A stretch of DNA of 21,975 nucleotides. Source: a virus. The DNA lies in IMG/VR virus record IMGVR_UViG_3300010153_003428, positions 1-21,975 of that record; one strand, written 5' to 3'. The notes beneath the pieces were generated by a model. It worked only from the letters and a program-made list of their open reading frames with translations, ran no database searches and was not told where the DNA came from. Made by a program: the position numbers and the translations under genes. Below are positions 15,058 through 21,604 of this stretch, piece by piece (within the stretch, counting starts at the first letter, position 1; every line of letters begins with the position of its first letter).

Positions 15058-15086
15058 CTGTTATCTACCCACATTTAGGGTAACAA
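15058..15086 (-). promoter_or_regulatory. TGTTACCCTA element, copy 2 (putative phage promoter/operator)
   Basis: The decamer TGTTACCCTA at 15085-15076 is followed, at the same spacings as the other copies, by T, GGT and TAAC. It matches copy 1 at 24 of 29 positions counted by eye. It ends 11 nt before the capsid ATG. Part of the element (GTTACCC ... GGGTA ... TAAC) is also weakly palindromic, so a protein-binding site is as possible as a promoter. Confidence 0.6.
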
Positions 15087-15127
15087 CAAGACTACGCTTG
15101 GCTTATGGCTAAACGCTGAAGTTTTAG

Positions 15128-15173
15128 AAAAAACCTAGAAGAATCTTTATTTTTGCAGGAGGTTTTTAGATTC
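15128..15173 (-). terminator. Terminator-like or pseudoknot-forming region between scaffold and capsid genes
   Basis: Two crossing complementary pairs are seen on the coding strand: GAATCT (15173-15168) with AGATTC (15146-15141), and AAAAACCT (15167-15160) with AGGTTTTT (15136-15129), the latter ending in a T-run. Ordered a-b-a'-b', they could form an H-type pseudoknot, or be two alternative hairpins of which the second is a weak A/T-rich terminator. The region lies just after the scaffold stop and about 40 nt before the promoter-like element. No folding was calculated. Confidence 0.35.
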
Positions 15174-15175
15174 CA

Positions 15176-16555
15176 CTACTCTGTGGATACTGGGGAGAAG
15201 TCCATGCCCAAGGTTTTTACCAAGTCTTCACCGAATGATATGTCCTCTGCGCCCCCGGATTCCGCAGCTCCAGGTGACTTGGCTGTCCTCGCTTTAGGTG
15301 TGGTTATAGGCTTGGCATCCTCCTTAACTTTCCCTGTCTTTGTGGATTTCTTTCCCTTGCCCTTGGTGAATCCCATCTTCTCAAGCCGGTTATACTCTGA
15401 TTCAACCTGTTTTTTTGCGGTATTAGAGAAGAAGTTGTTGAACATTTGCAGCACTTCATCGGGGCCGAACGTCCAGTTTTCAGTTGGATTACCCTGTGCA
15501 GCATAGGTGGCGGGGGTCATAAAGTTTTTGTTATCCCTCACCAGATGGTTGCCTCCTTTCTGCGAGAACACGTTGGACTGATGGGTAACGAAATCCACGA
15601 TCCATTTCTGGGTGGAGTCGCTGCCGTCCCATGTCTTCATCCCATAGTACAGGTCAAGGTATTCCTTCCCTATCCCCTCGGCCTGATCTAGCTGTTGCTT
15701 GTAGATGGATTGAGCAAACTCGTCCTCTGTCTCCCCTGATTGCTTCAGGTTTTCGGTGAACTTGGAGAACTTCTTCTCGACGGTGGGCTTCGTCTCCAGC
15801 ACCCGCATCTTCTCCTTGAGGGCGTTGATCTCGGAATCCTTTTCGGTGGCTACCTGTTGAGCAGCCAAGTCCGCAATCATTTCCCTTTCGAGTTTCTTGT
15901 GGCCGGTTAGCTTTGGCTTGTGCTTGGCGACAAACTCTTGGAAATCTGTGTCATCATCACCAAACGACCCGTCACTTTCAGATGCGTACTTATCCAGTTT
16001 GCCGTAGAAATCTAGCAGCTTTTTGGATTGTCCTTTGTATTTGTCCGGGTGTTTTCTTTCAGCAAATCGCGCCAGTTCAAGTTCCTCAAGTTGTTCAGGG
16101 ACCAAGCTAGATGTGTCCTCCTCTGGTGCTTGATCTGGCTGTTGTGCTTGTTGCTGCTGTGGCGGTGTGGGGGTTGGTCGCTGCCTTGATACCTCATCGC
16201 GGACAGTACGCCGTATCTCTTCATAGTCTACCTTGGGAGCTTTGTAACTGACACGCTTCTTGGGCTTCTCCTCTGCTACCTGAACTTCTTGTGATTCTCC
16301 CCCCTCGCCCCGACCTTCGGCCTCGTTTGCCACGCTCCCTTCTTCTTCTTGGGTTTCTTGCTCTGGTTCTTGCTCTTCTTCACCTTGTTCTCCTTTCTCT
16401 TCAGGGGTTTCTGTTTCTTCTTGAACCACCCCAAGGTCTTGAAAGAGGGAATCCATAAAGGACTCTGGCTCTTCTGTCTCTTGGGTTTCTTCTACTTGCT
16501 CTTCTGTTTGTGGCTCTTGCTCCTCTACCTGTTCCGCTACTGCGATTTCACTCAT
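15176..16555 (-). CDS. Scaffolding protein-like acidic coiled-coil protein (459 aa)
   Basis: The first 95 residues are almost all Glu, Gln, Thr and Pro. A basic patch follows (about 96-105, KPKKRVSYKAPK), then a Pro/Gln linker (about 125-145), and helix-rich charged sequence from about 150 on, including FQEFVAKHKPKLTGHKKLER and coiled coil around 220-290. A Lys-rich stretch (about 390-420) lies near the C terminus. This is the usual make-up of phage scaffolding proteins, which assemble inside the procapsid with the coat protein and leave before packaging. The gene lies between portal and capsid genes, the standard scaffold place. The start is 5 bp after the portal stop, without a clear Shine-Dalgarno. 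It is longer than T7 or P22 scaffolds (about 300 aa), and no protease domain is visible. The call is position plus composition. Confidence 0.75.
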   Translation of the reverse strand: MSEIAVAEQVEEQEPQTEEQVEETQETEEPESFMDSLFQDLGVVQEETETPEEKGEQGEEEQEPEQETQEEEGSVANEAEGRGEGGESQEVQVAEEKPKKRVSYKAPKVDYEEIRRTVRDEVSRQRPTPTPPQQQQAQQPDQAPEEDTSSLVPEQLEELELARFAERKHPDKYKGQSKKLLDFYGKLDKYASESDGSFGDDDTDFQEFVAKHKPKLTGHKKLEREMIADLAAQQVATEKDSEINALKEKMRVLETKPTVEKKFSKFTENLKQSGETEDEFAQSIYKQQLDQAEGIGKEYLDLYYGMKTWDGSDSTQKWIVDFVTHQSNVFSQKGGNHLVRDNKNFMTPATYAAQGNPTENWTFGPDEVLQMFNNFFSNTAKKQVESEYNRLEKMGFTKGKGKKSTKTGKVKEDAKPITTPKARTAKSPGAAESGGAEDISFGEDLVKTLGMDFSPVSTE

Positions 16556-16560
16556 TGATT

Positions 16561-18909
16561 TTATTGCACCATAGGCATTTGTTGTTCTGCTTCTAACTCT
16601 GCTGCTGCTTCAGCTTCCATTGGGGCGGCTGCCTGTGGTTGTTGTTGGCCTCCCAATAAATCCCTTAACCCAGCTATCTCTTGGGCGTTAGTCTGTACCG
16701 CACCGATCACTTGCTGGACAACTCCTTCCATCTCCTTGTTCGGCCCACCCAGTTGGTTGTCATCTCCGGGTGCTACCTCCAGCTTGATGTCTGTTGCCCC
16801 TGACTTACGGGCTATCTCGTTAAGCAATTCGTAGTATTTGTCCTTGCCTAATGCCTCAAGAATAACAGGTGTCGAGCTGATAATCTGGAACAACTGGATC
16901 AGGGCTTGGGCCTCCTGCACGTTCGAGCTTCGTTCCGATCCGTCTCGGCTTGTGAAGATGTAGTCGTGTATCAGATTCTTCTTACTGCCTATAACGGTAT
17001 GCCTTCGCTCAAGGTCAGGCGACATAAACTCCAAGTCCTCTGGGTCTATCTCGAACCCTGCTTGTTCAATGATTGCAGGGCTGTACCGATTCTTGACCGG
17101 CAAATGGATTGTATTACTGCCCATGCTCATCAGGCTTTCGTAAACCACCCGCTTCATGGCTGCTCGTCCCTCATCAATAGCCTCGGAGATAAAGCTGTAG
17201 ACCGATTCAGTCGTGTTGTTGATGGTCATTATCTCGGTGGCACTTGTTTCCCTTGGCGCGGGTTGCCCCTGTTCCTGTGGGCTTAATGCCATCAAGCGTT
17301 CGGCCATCATCAGCAGTTGGTTGATCGACTGAAAGATGGTGTTAAGGTTCCCGTTGGGTTGGCTCCGAATAATCTTGAACACATTGTCGGGGCTGGTGTC
17401 CATCCCAAGGTTGGCGAGCTTCGAGAAGGATGTCTCCAGCACATGGGTCGAGGCGTAAAAGTTATCCCCCTGCATGGTATCCCTGAACTCATCCCTCACC
17501 TTCATCCCCTCTTCTGTGTCAGGGAATATGTCCGTATTCAGTACCCCTACCGAGAACATATCCGCCTTGGCTGTCTCAAGTAACTGGCTGAACAGGTTGG
17601 ATAACTGATCTTGAAACGGCATCAACTCATGGGCTACCGATATGTTTCTCAAACGGTTGTCGTTCTCGTTGAATGCAAATACGGCAGCCGGTGAGGACGG
17701 GAGGAACTCGGCAAAGATCACCGTCGAATCACCAGCTACCCGGAGATGAACCCAGAGGGGGTAAGGGTAGTCGCCTACACCCCATTGGTTGGGAATCATC
17801 TTCCAAAAGTAATCTGTAATAAACACAGAGGTATCCGTCATCTCACCAGAGTAGATGCCCACCGTGTTCTTTCTGTCGTTCCAACTGGTCAGGTCATCCT
17901 CTGTATGGGGCGGGACAATCTGCGTGTAGTAGGTGTTGAAGTAGGTGCTGTACTGGGTAAACAAGCCAGCCGTTGCAGATGTGTACCCCACCGAGTCCCG
18001 GTTGAAATACTCAGGGTTCTGCATTACATCCCCGTATCTTGCTATGTCCCAGAAGCCAATGTATTCGCTGCCAGTATCGGTGTTAACGGATGTCAGAGGG
18101 GAATCGTTATCCCAGAACACACGGCTTGGGTGCGGGTTGATCCAGCAGATGCCCTCCTTGCTGACGGTGGTCTTAATCCTTTGCCCACCCTCCATCTTGA
18201 ACTCGGCATCGCTTACATCCTTCTCCCATTGAACCTCCCTCTCCCAAGCAGCCCTTGGAAATGCTACAGCGTGACCGTACAGGAACATATCCCGCATGAT
18301 CTGGGTCTGGAAGTGGCGGTAGTCATACTGGTCGGCCATGATGTCCACCCTTTGAGACAGTACATCTGCCCTCAACTTACCGGCGGCGCTAGTTCCCCTT
18401 GGTTGATACTTAAAGAATGGGTACAGGTTGTTGTACTTGTTGACCTGTGCCGCCAGCCGACGAGTGACAAAGCTCCTCACTAGGTTGATGTTCACCTCGA
18501 AGAACTTTGGTAGGTCAATCTCGGTGGGCTTCCCGGCGGCATCTCGCTTCACATACTTGTCAGTAATCTTGAGCTTGCTTAACTCCTTGGCGCAGGACTC
18601 CACGTTGATCCTCTTCTGCGCGTACATGATGAGGGGAATGTTCCTGCTGTTGATGGGTGAACTGTCCCACGCCAGGTCTACGCTGCTGTAAAGGTGGTGG
18701 TTGCGTAGGCTGAAGGTGATGTGTTCGGTGATCCTTGAGGCGATTAAATCCTCTGCCTTCTCCCTTCTCTCAACGTCCTTCTCCAATGCCCTGACATCAT
18801 CCTTTGACATCTTATCAAGAGCCACCTTGCTTGGTAGCTTGGCTGTGAAGAGTTCCCTTAACCGCTCGTTGGTGGTTCCGTGTGCCTTTAGTACATCAAA
18901 ATCAATCAT
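16561..18909 (-). CDS. Portal protein (782 aa)
   Basis: The protein is of the podovirus portal size class. It starts with a charged helical segment (KMSKDDVRALEKDVERREKA), then shows the portal-type pattern of aromatic and charged blocks (FFKYQPRG, QYDYRHFQTQIMRDMFLYGH, PHPSRVFWDNDSPL, DYPYPLWVHLRV). The region ISVAHELMPFQDQLSNLFSQ is the long central helix area expected near the tunnel. The end, past about 745, is a Gln/Ala/Glu-rich flexible tail (GGQQQPQAAAP...), a common portal ending. The position between terminase and scaffold genes supports the call. The 12 subunits would form the ring at the capsid vertex through which DNA enters. Its ATG overlaps the stop of the preceding HTH-like reading frame by 8 bp (ATGATTGA). 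No strong Shine-Dalgarno is visible, consistent with coupling. Confidence 0.85.
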   Translation of the reverse strand: MIDFDVLKAHGTTNERLRELFTAKLPSKVALDKMSKDDVRALEKDVERREKAEDLIASRITEHITFSLRNHHLYSSVDLAWDSSPINSRNIPLIMYAQKRINVESCAKELSKLKITDKYVKRDAAGKPTEIDLPKFFEVNINLVRSFVTRRLAAQVNKYNNLYPFFKYQPRGTSAAGKLRADVLSQRVDIMADQYDYRHFQTQIMRDMFLYGHAVAFPRAAWEREVQWEKDVSDAEFKMEGGQRIKTTVSKEGICWINPHPSRVFWDNDSPLTSVNTDTGSEYIGFWDIARYGDVMQNPEYFNRDSVGYTSATAGLFTQYSTYFNTYYTQIVPPHTEDDLTSWNDRKNTVGIYSGEMTDTSVFITDYFWKMIPNQWGVGDYPYPLWVHLRVAGDSTVIFAEFLPSSPAAVFAFNENDNRLRNISVAHELMPFQDQLSNLFSQLLETAKADMFSVGVLNTDIFPDTEEGMKVRDEFRDTMQGDNFYASTHVLETSFSKLANLGMDTSPDNVFKIIRSQPNGNLNTIFQSINQLLMMAERLMALSPQEQGQPAPRETSATEIMTINNTTESVYSFISEAIDEGRAAMKRVVYESLMSMGSNTIHLPVKNRYSPAIIEQAGFEIDPEDLEFMSPDLERRHTVIGSKKNLIHDYIFTSRDGSERSSNVQEAQALIQLFQIISSTPVILEALGKDKYYELLNEIARKSGATDIKLEVAPGDDNQLGGPNKEMEGVVQQVIGAVQTNAQEIAGLRDLLGGQQQPQAAAPMEAEAAAELEAEQQMPMVQ

Positions 18910-19153
18910 ATCTTGCTTCTATTTCGGAGCGTTCCTGTAGGTAAAACAACAGAGCTATGTACGAGGGAACCCTCCCTGACCTCATCCACATCCTCAATCT
19001 GTTGACAGGGATACAGCTCCTTGCCGCCAGTTCCTCCACGGTTACATTCAGAAAAGCGCAACATCTTTTAACCCTGTCCCTGTCCCAACCCTTGAGTACC
19101 CCGGCCTTGTCGTGGATTCTCTCAAGCAGGAAAGTTGTGGCATTAGTAGCTAT
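18902..19153 (-). CDS. Small HTH-like protein with no ordinary start codon (about 83 aa)
   Basis: This reading frame is open from 19168 to the stop at 18902-18904. The product looks like a real protein: a helix (FLLERIHDKAGVLKGW), then a helix-turn-helix-like stretch (FLNVTVEELAARSCIPVNRL, then RMWMRSGRVPS) and a helical end (IALLFYLQERSEIEARYD). No ATG, GTG or TTG lies before the HTH part. The candidates are ATA at 19153 (chosen here), CTG at 19129, or +1 frameshifting from the acidic gene just upstream, where AAA-G near 19160 would let tRNA-Lys slip from AAA to AAG and continue in this frame. The frame overlaps the acidic gene's end and the portal start by 8 bp (ATGATTGA). A sequence error cannot be ruled out. 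The HTH resembles many small phage DNA-binding proteins, so a role in packaging or in regulating the late genes is possible but unproven. Confidence 0.55.
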   Translation of the reverse strand: MATNATTFLLERIHDKAGVLKGWDRDRVKRCCAFLNVTVEELAARSCIPVNRLRMWMRSGRVPSYIALLFYLQERSEIEARYD

Positions 19154-19400
19154 CTTCTTTACCGCCCATCATTACCGCCATTACGGGGGACTCCTCATCT
19201 TCATCCCCTTCTTCATCCTCATCGTCAGCATCGGCGTGTTCCACAGATACATCCTTGATTGAGAAGACAGCCTGTTCGTCAGTTAATTCGTCCAAGGTGG
19301 CTGTTATTTCCATCTTGCACTCATCGCCGGGAGCCTTGCTTGTGATGTACTCGGCCAGTTCCTCGTCATCCGCCAGGTCTAAAACTACTTTGTCCGTCAT
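19143..19400 (-). CDS. Small very acidic protein of unknown function (85 aa)
   Basis: The protein is rich in Asp and Glu, with a strongly acidic run near the C terminus (HADADDEDEEGDEDEESP) and a short hydrophobic patch, VMAVMMGG, before the end KEDSY. It could be a small head or packaging accessory, or a DNA mimic, but nothing decides this. The start is ATG 19400: AGGA lies 9 nt before it, while the ATG at 19409 lies directly on that ribosome site. It is the first gene after the large terminase and is preceded by a copy of the TGTTACCCTA element, so it probably opens the unit that carries the portal and scaffold genes. Confidence 0.65.
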   Translation of the reverse strand: MTDKVVLDLADDEELAEYITSKAPGDECKMEITATLDELTDEQAVFSIKDVSVEHADADDEDEEGDEDEESPVMAVMMGGKEDSY

Positions 19401-19411
19401 GTTGACCATTC

Positions 19412-19440
19412 CTGTTTACTACTCAATTTTAGGGTAACAA
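19412..19440 (-). promoter_or_regulatory. TGTTACCCTA element, copy 1 (putative phage promoter/operator)
   Basis: The decamer TGTTACCCTA at 19439-19430 begins right after the terminase stop codon. Downstream it keeps T, GT and AAC at the same spacings as the copies at 15058-15086 and 12553-12581. It ends with the A-C-A-G that begins the ribosome site of the acidic gene. No terminator is seen before it, so late genes behind it may be read both from this site and from the terminase transcript. Confidence 0.6.
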
Positions 19441-20952
19441 TCAAGGGTTTCCGCAATGAATTAAATTTGGCCTTATGTCCGCCGCTCTTGGTAATTGGGA
19501 GTTATTGTTCAGGTCGAGCTTAAACATGGGGTATGTGATGGAGTCAAACTTGTGGATGTATTTGCTCCGCTTTGGTTTTGTCGGGGCTTTCTTGTCAGAC
19601 TCCAGATTCATTAGCATATCCACGGAGTTAGTGCAGAGAGCCGACACATAGAACTCATCCTGAAAGAGCTTCCCTGATAGCAGCCTGACCCTTGCCTCCA
19701 CGCTGCCATGCCCCTTGGGACACCCAACCATCTTGATTCGCCCATCGCTGAACCGCTCGAAGTCCCAGCTATCGTAGCTTCCTTCCCCGCCGGGATGCCA
19801 TTGGTTGATAGCACTTGAGTCGGTGATGTGTTCATAGGAGAACTCCGTACCCATCTTCTCGTTCCAGTAGTCCATCCGTTGCATAATCTGCTGGGCCAGC
19901 CGCTTGTAAAGGTGGCGTTCCCCTAGATAATCCACCTCATCAAAGGCAATCCATAGGTTTCCGCGCTCGGTGGGTATCATCTGAAGGAATGTCACGGCAG
20001 AGTAAACCTGTCCCAAGTCATACCCTATGATGATTGGATGCCCCACCTTTGGCATGAGTCCCTTCCCGCTGATCTCGTCCCCTTTCTTGTGCAGTTCAGG
20101 CGAGAAGTATTCCTTGAACAGCGACTCCCCCGTGGGTCTGTCTACCCATTCCCCTTGGATGAGCCGCCGCCACTCTACGGGATCAGAACGAAGGATGTCC
20201 TCCAAGCTCTCAACATAACCAGGGGGTAGCCTCTTGGCATTCTCCCGCATTGGAACATGGTAGACCTTAAAGTTCTTGTTCCTCTTGCCCTTGTCATCAA
20301 CGCAATCCTCGAAGAACTGCTTGTAAACCCAATGGCTTGGCCCCTCTGGGTTGCAGCTCGCGCAGTATTGCTGTGGCCCCTCTATCCCTCTGCGCCTACC
20401 CAACTGGGCGGCAGGGTATCGGAAGTATTCCACCCCATCGCATTGGGTTAGCTCGTCCACATAGCAATGGCTGGGGGCTGGGCCTTTGATCCTAGTCTCG
20501 ACTGCCCCTGAGTAGGGAATCGAAACCAGAAGCAATTTGCTCCAGCCCCCGAACCGATTGCGTATCCACCTGTGTCTGTCCTTCGTATTGGGGTCAAGCT
20601 TGGATACCGTGTACTCTAGCCCTATGCCTTCCTCCCATTGTGGAAGTACCAGCGTGTCCAGATCATGCCAGATACCCTCCGACCCAGTACGGATTGAAGG
20701 GGCAAGGATAAGGACTAGGGCATTGTTCTCTTCGTAGGCGTGTCGGGTCAGTTTGTGGGCAAAACCAATGGTCTTACCGCTACCTTTCTCACCGTATCCC
20801 AACACATACTTTGACGGGTCGTTAAAAATTTTCTCTTGGGTTTTGTTCAGGTCAGGGAACCAATCAGTTTTAGGTGGGGTCGGCTCTGTATCCATCACAG
20901 CTCCGGCGATGGCCTCGATCTCCTCATCTGAAAGGTTGGTCTTACTTGGCAT
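19441..20952 (-). CDS. Terminase large subunit (DNA-packaging ATPase/nuclease, 503 aa)
   Basis: This is the packaging motor that drives the genome into the procapsid and cuts it. The N-terminal ATPase shows Walker A GEKGSGKT (residues 54-61), Walker B CYVDE (163-167) and a coupling region YCASCNPEG (about 197-204). The RNase H-like nuclease shows acidic residues at D312 (IIIGYDLGQVYSAVTF), D378 (EHITDSSA) and D470 (HKFDSITYPMF). The length is normal for the family. GAGGT lies 8 nt before the ATG. The gene overlaps the small-terminase candidate by 11 bp and is followed directly by a promoter-like element. A complete set of motifs makes the call firm; the packaging type (cos or headful) cannot be read from this. 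Confidence 0.95.
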   Translation of the reverse strand: MPSKTNLSDEEIEAIAGAVMDTEPTPPKTDWFPDLNKTQEKIFNDPSKYVLGYGEKGSGKTIGFAHKLTRHAYEENNALVLILAPSIRTGSEGIWHDLDTLVLPQWEEGIGLEYTVSKLDPNTKDRHRWIRNRFGGWSKLLLVSIPYSGAVETRIKGPAPSHCYVDELTQCDGVEYFRYPAAQLGRRRGIEGPQQYCASCNPEGPSHWVYKQFFEDCVDDKGKRNKNFKVYHVPMRENAKRLPPGYVESLEDILRSDPVEWRRLIQGEWVDRPTGESLFKEYFSPELHKKGDEISGKGLMPKVGHPIIIGYDLGQVYSAVTFLQMIPTERGNLWIAFDEVDYLGERHLYKRLAQQIMQRMDYWNEKMGTEFSYEHITDSSAINQWHPGGEGSYDSWDFERFSDGRIKMVGCPKGHGSVEARVRLLSGKLFQDEFYVSALCTNSVDMLMNLESDKKAPTKPKRSKYIHKFDSITYPMFKLDLNNNSQLPRAADIRPNLIHCGNP

Positions 20953-21604
20953 TCTTGCTGACCTCGACCTTACCCTCAGTCTTAATCATAATGTTATTCA
21001 TGGGGGCAAACCCCGGCTTACCTGATGGCCCCTTGCCGTTGCGCTCCTCGGCCTTCTGTTTTATCTGTGCATCTATCAGCGCACCCTTGATGACCTCCCG
21101 GTTGATCTCATTACGCAGCTTAACCGTATTAAACAGGGCATCATACAAGGTTTGTTCCCTCTCCTGCTCCTGTCCCTCTGCCAGTTCTCCTCTGATTTCC
21201 CTGAACACCACGCCCAACTCCATGAAATCCTTGAGCAATCCGCCCGTGGTCATCTGCCTCATCTGGCCAAGGTGCGCTGCCGCAAATGCTGATGTGGCTA
21301 TTGCCTCCTGCTTGCACTCACCCTTTATCCCGACAGCCTCAAGCCCCCTACCTAGCGAAGCCTCCTCCTCTTTGAGCTTGGCCACGAACTTATCGGCTGG
21401 GTCTTGGCGGTGGATCACATCTGTTGAGGTTGGAACCTTGACATCCCCGTTGCCCCACTTTAAATTAAACTCTGGGTCTGTCTTGATTAGCTTCGTGAGC
21501 TTGTAATGACTGATCCCGACGAGATTGGCCGCTGTATCAATAACGCCGCTGGACTCATCCAATGCAATATGTATCGCCTTGCGCTCGCCGTCAGTTAACT
21601 TCAT
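20942..21604 (-). CDS. Small terminase subunit candidate (220 aa)
   Basis: The N terminus has a helix-turn-helix of the Fis-like kind: ALDESSGVIDTAANLVGISH then YKLTKLIKTDPEF (residues about 13-45). The rest is mainly helical, with A/E/Q/K-rich segments around 110-195 that could assemble the ring, and a basic/Gly/Pro tail (KGPSGKPGF). The small subunit recognises the packaging site on the genome and passes DNA to the large subunit. It lies directly upstream of the large terminase, overlapping by 11 bp. Its ATG overlaps the integrase stop as ATGA. The role is from position and architecture; the length is above most small terminases (about 100-200 aa). Confidence 0.65.
   Translation of the reverse strand: MKLTDGERKAIHIALDESSGVIDTAANLVGISHYKLTKLIKTDPEFNLKWGNGDVKVPTSTDVIHRQDPADKFVAKLKEEEASLGRGLEAVGIKGECKQEAIATSAFAAAHLGQMRQMTTGGLLKDFMELGVVFREIRGELAEGQEQEREQTLYDALFNTVKLRNEINREVIKGALIDAQIKQKAEERNGKGPSGKPGFAPMNNIMIKTEGKVEVSKNAK

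Noticed and set aside
15058-15086. Similarity of the TGTTACCCTA element to the T3 RNA polymerase promoter
   Set aside because: Both contain an ACCCT core and a later GG with GA, but only about 13 of 22 positions agree by eye, so a T3/T7-type promoter is only a hypothesis until a matching polymerase gene is found.
17746-18483. Plus-strand open frame of 245 codons opposite the portal gene
   Set aside because: It lies wholly inside the portal gene, has no sensible neighbours on its strand, and its composition mirrors the codons of the portal gene.
19048-19143. Small ATG frame of 31 codons starting at the stop of the acidic gene (TAATG)
   Set aside because: The start context is attractive, but the product is short and not protein-like, while the next frame encodes a convincing HTH-like protein through the same DNA.
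20874-21506. Plus-strand open frame of 210 codons opposite the terminase genes
   Set aside because: It crosses two well supported minus-strand genes and its product is a low-complexity Ser/Leu/Pro sequence, as is usual for shadows.
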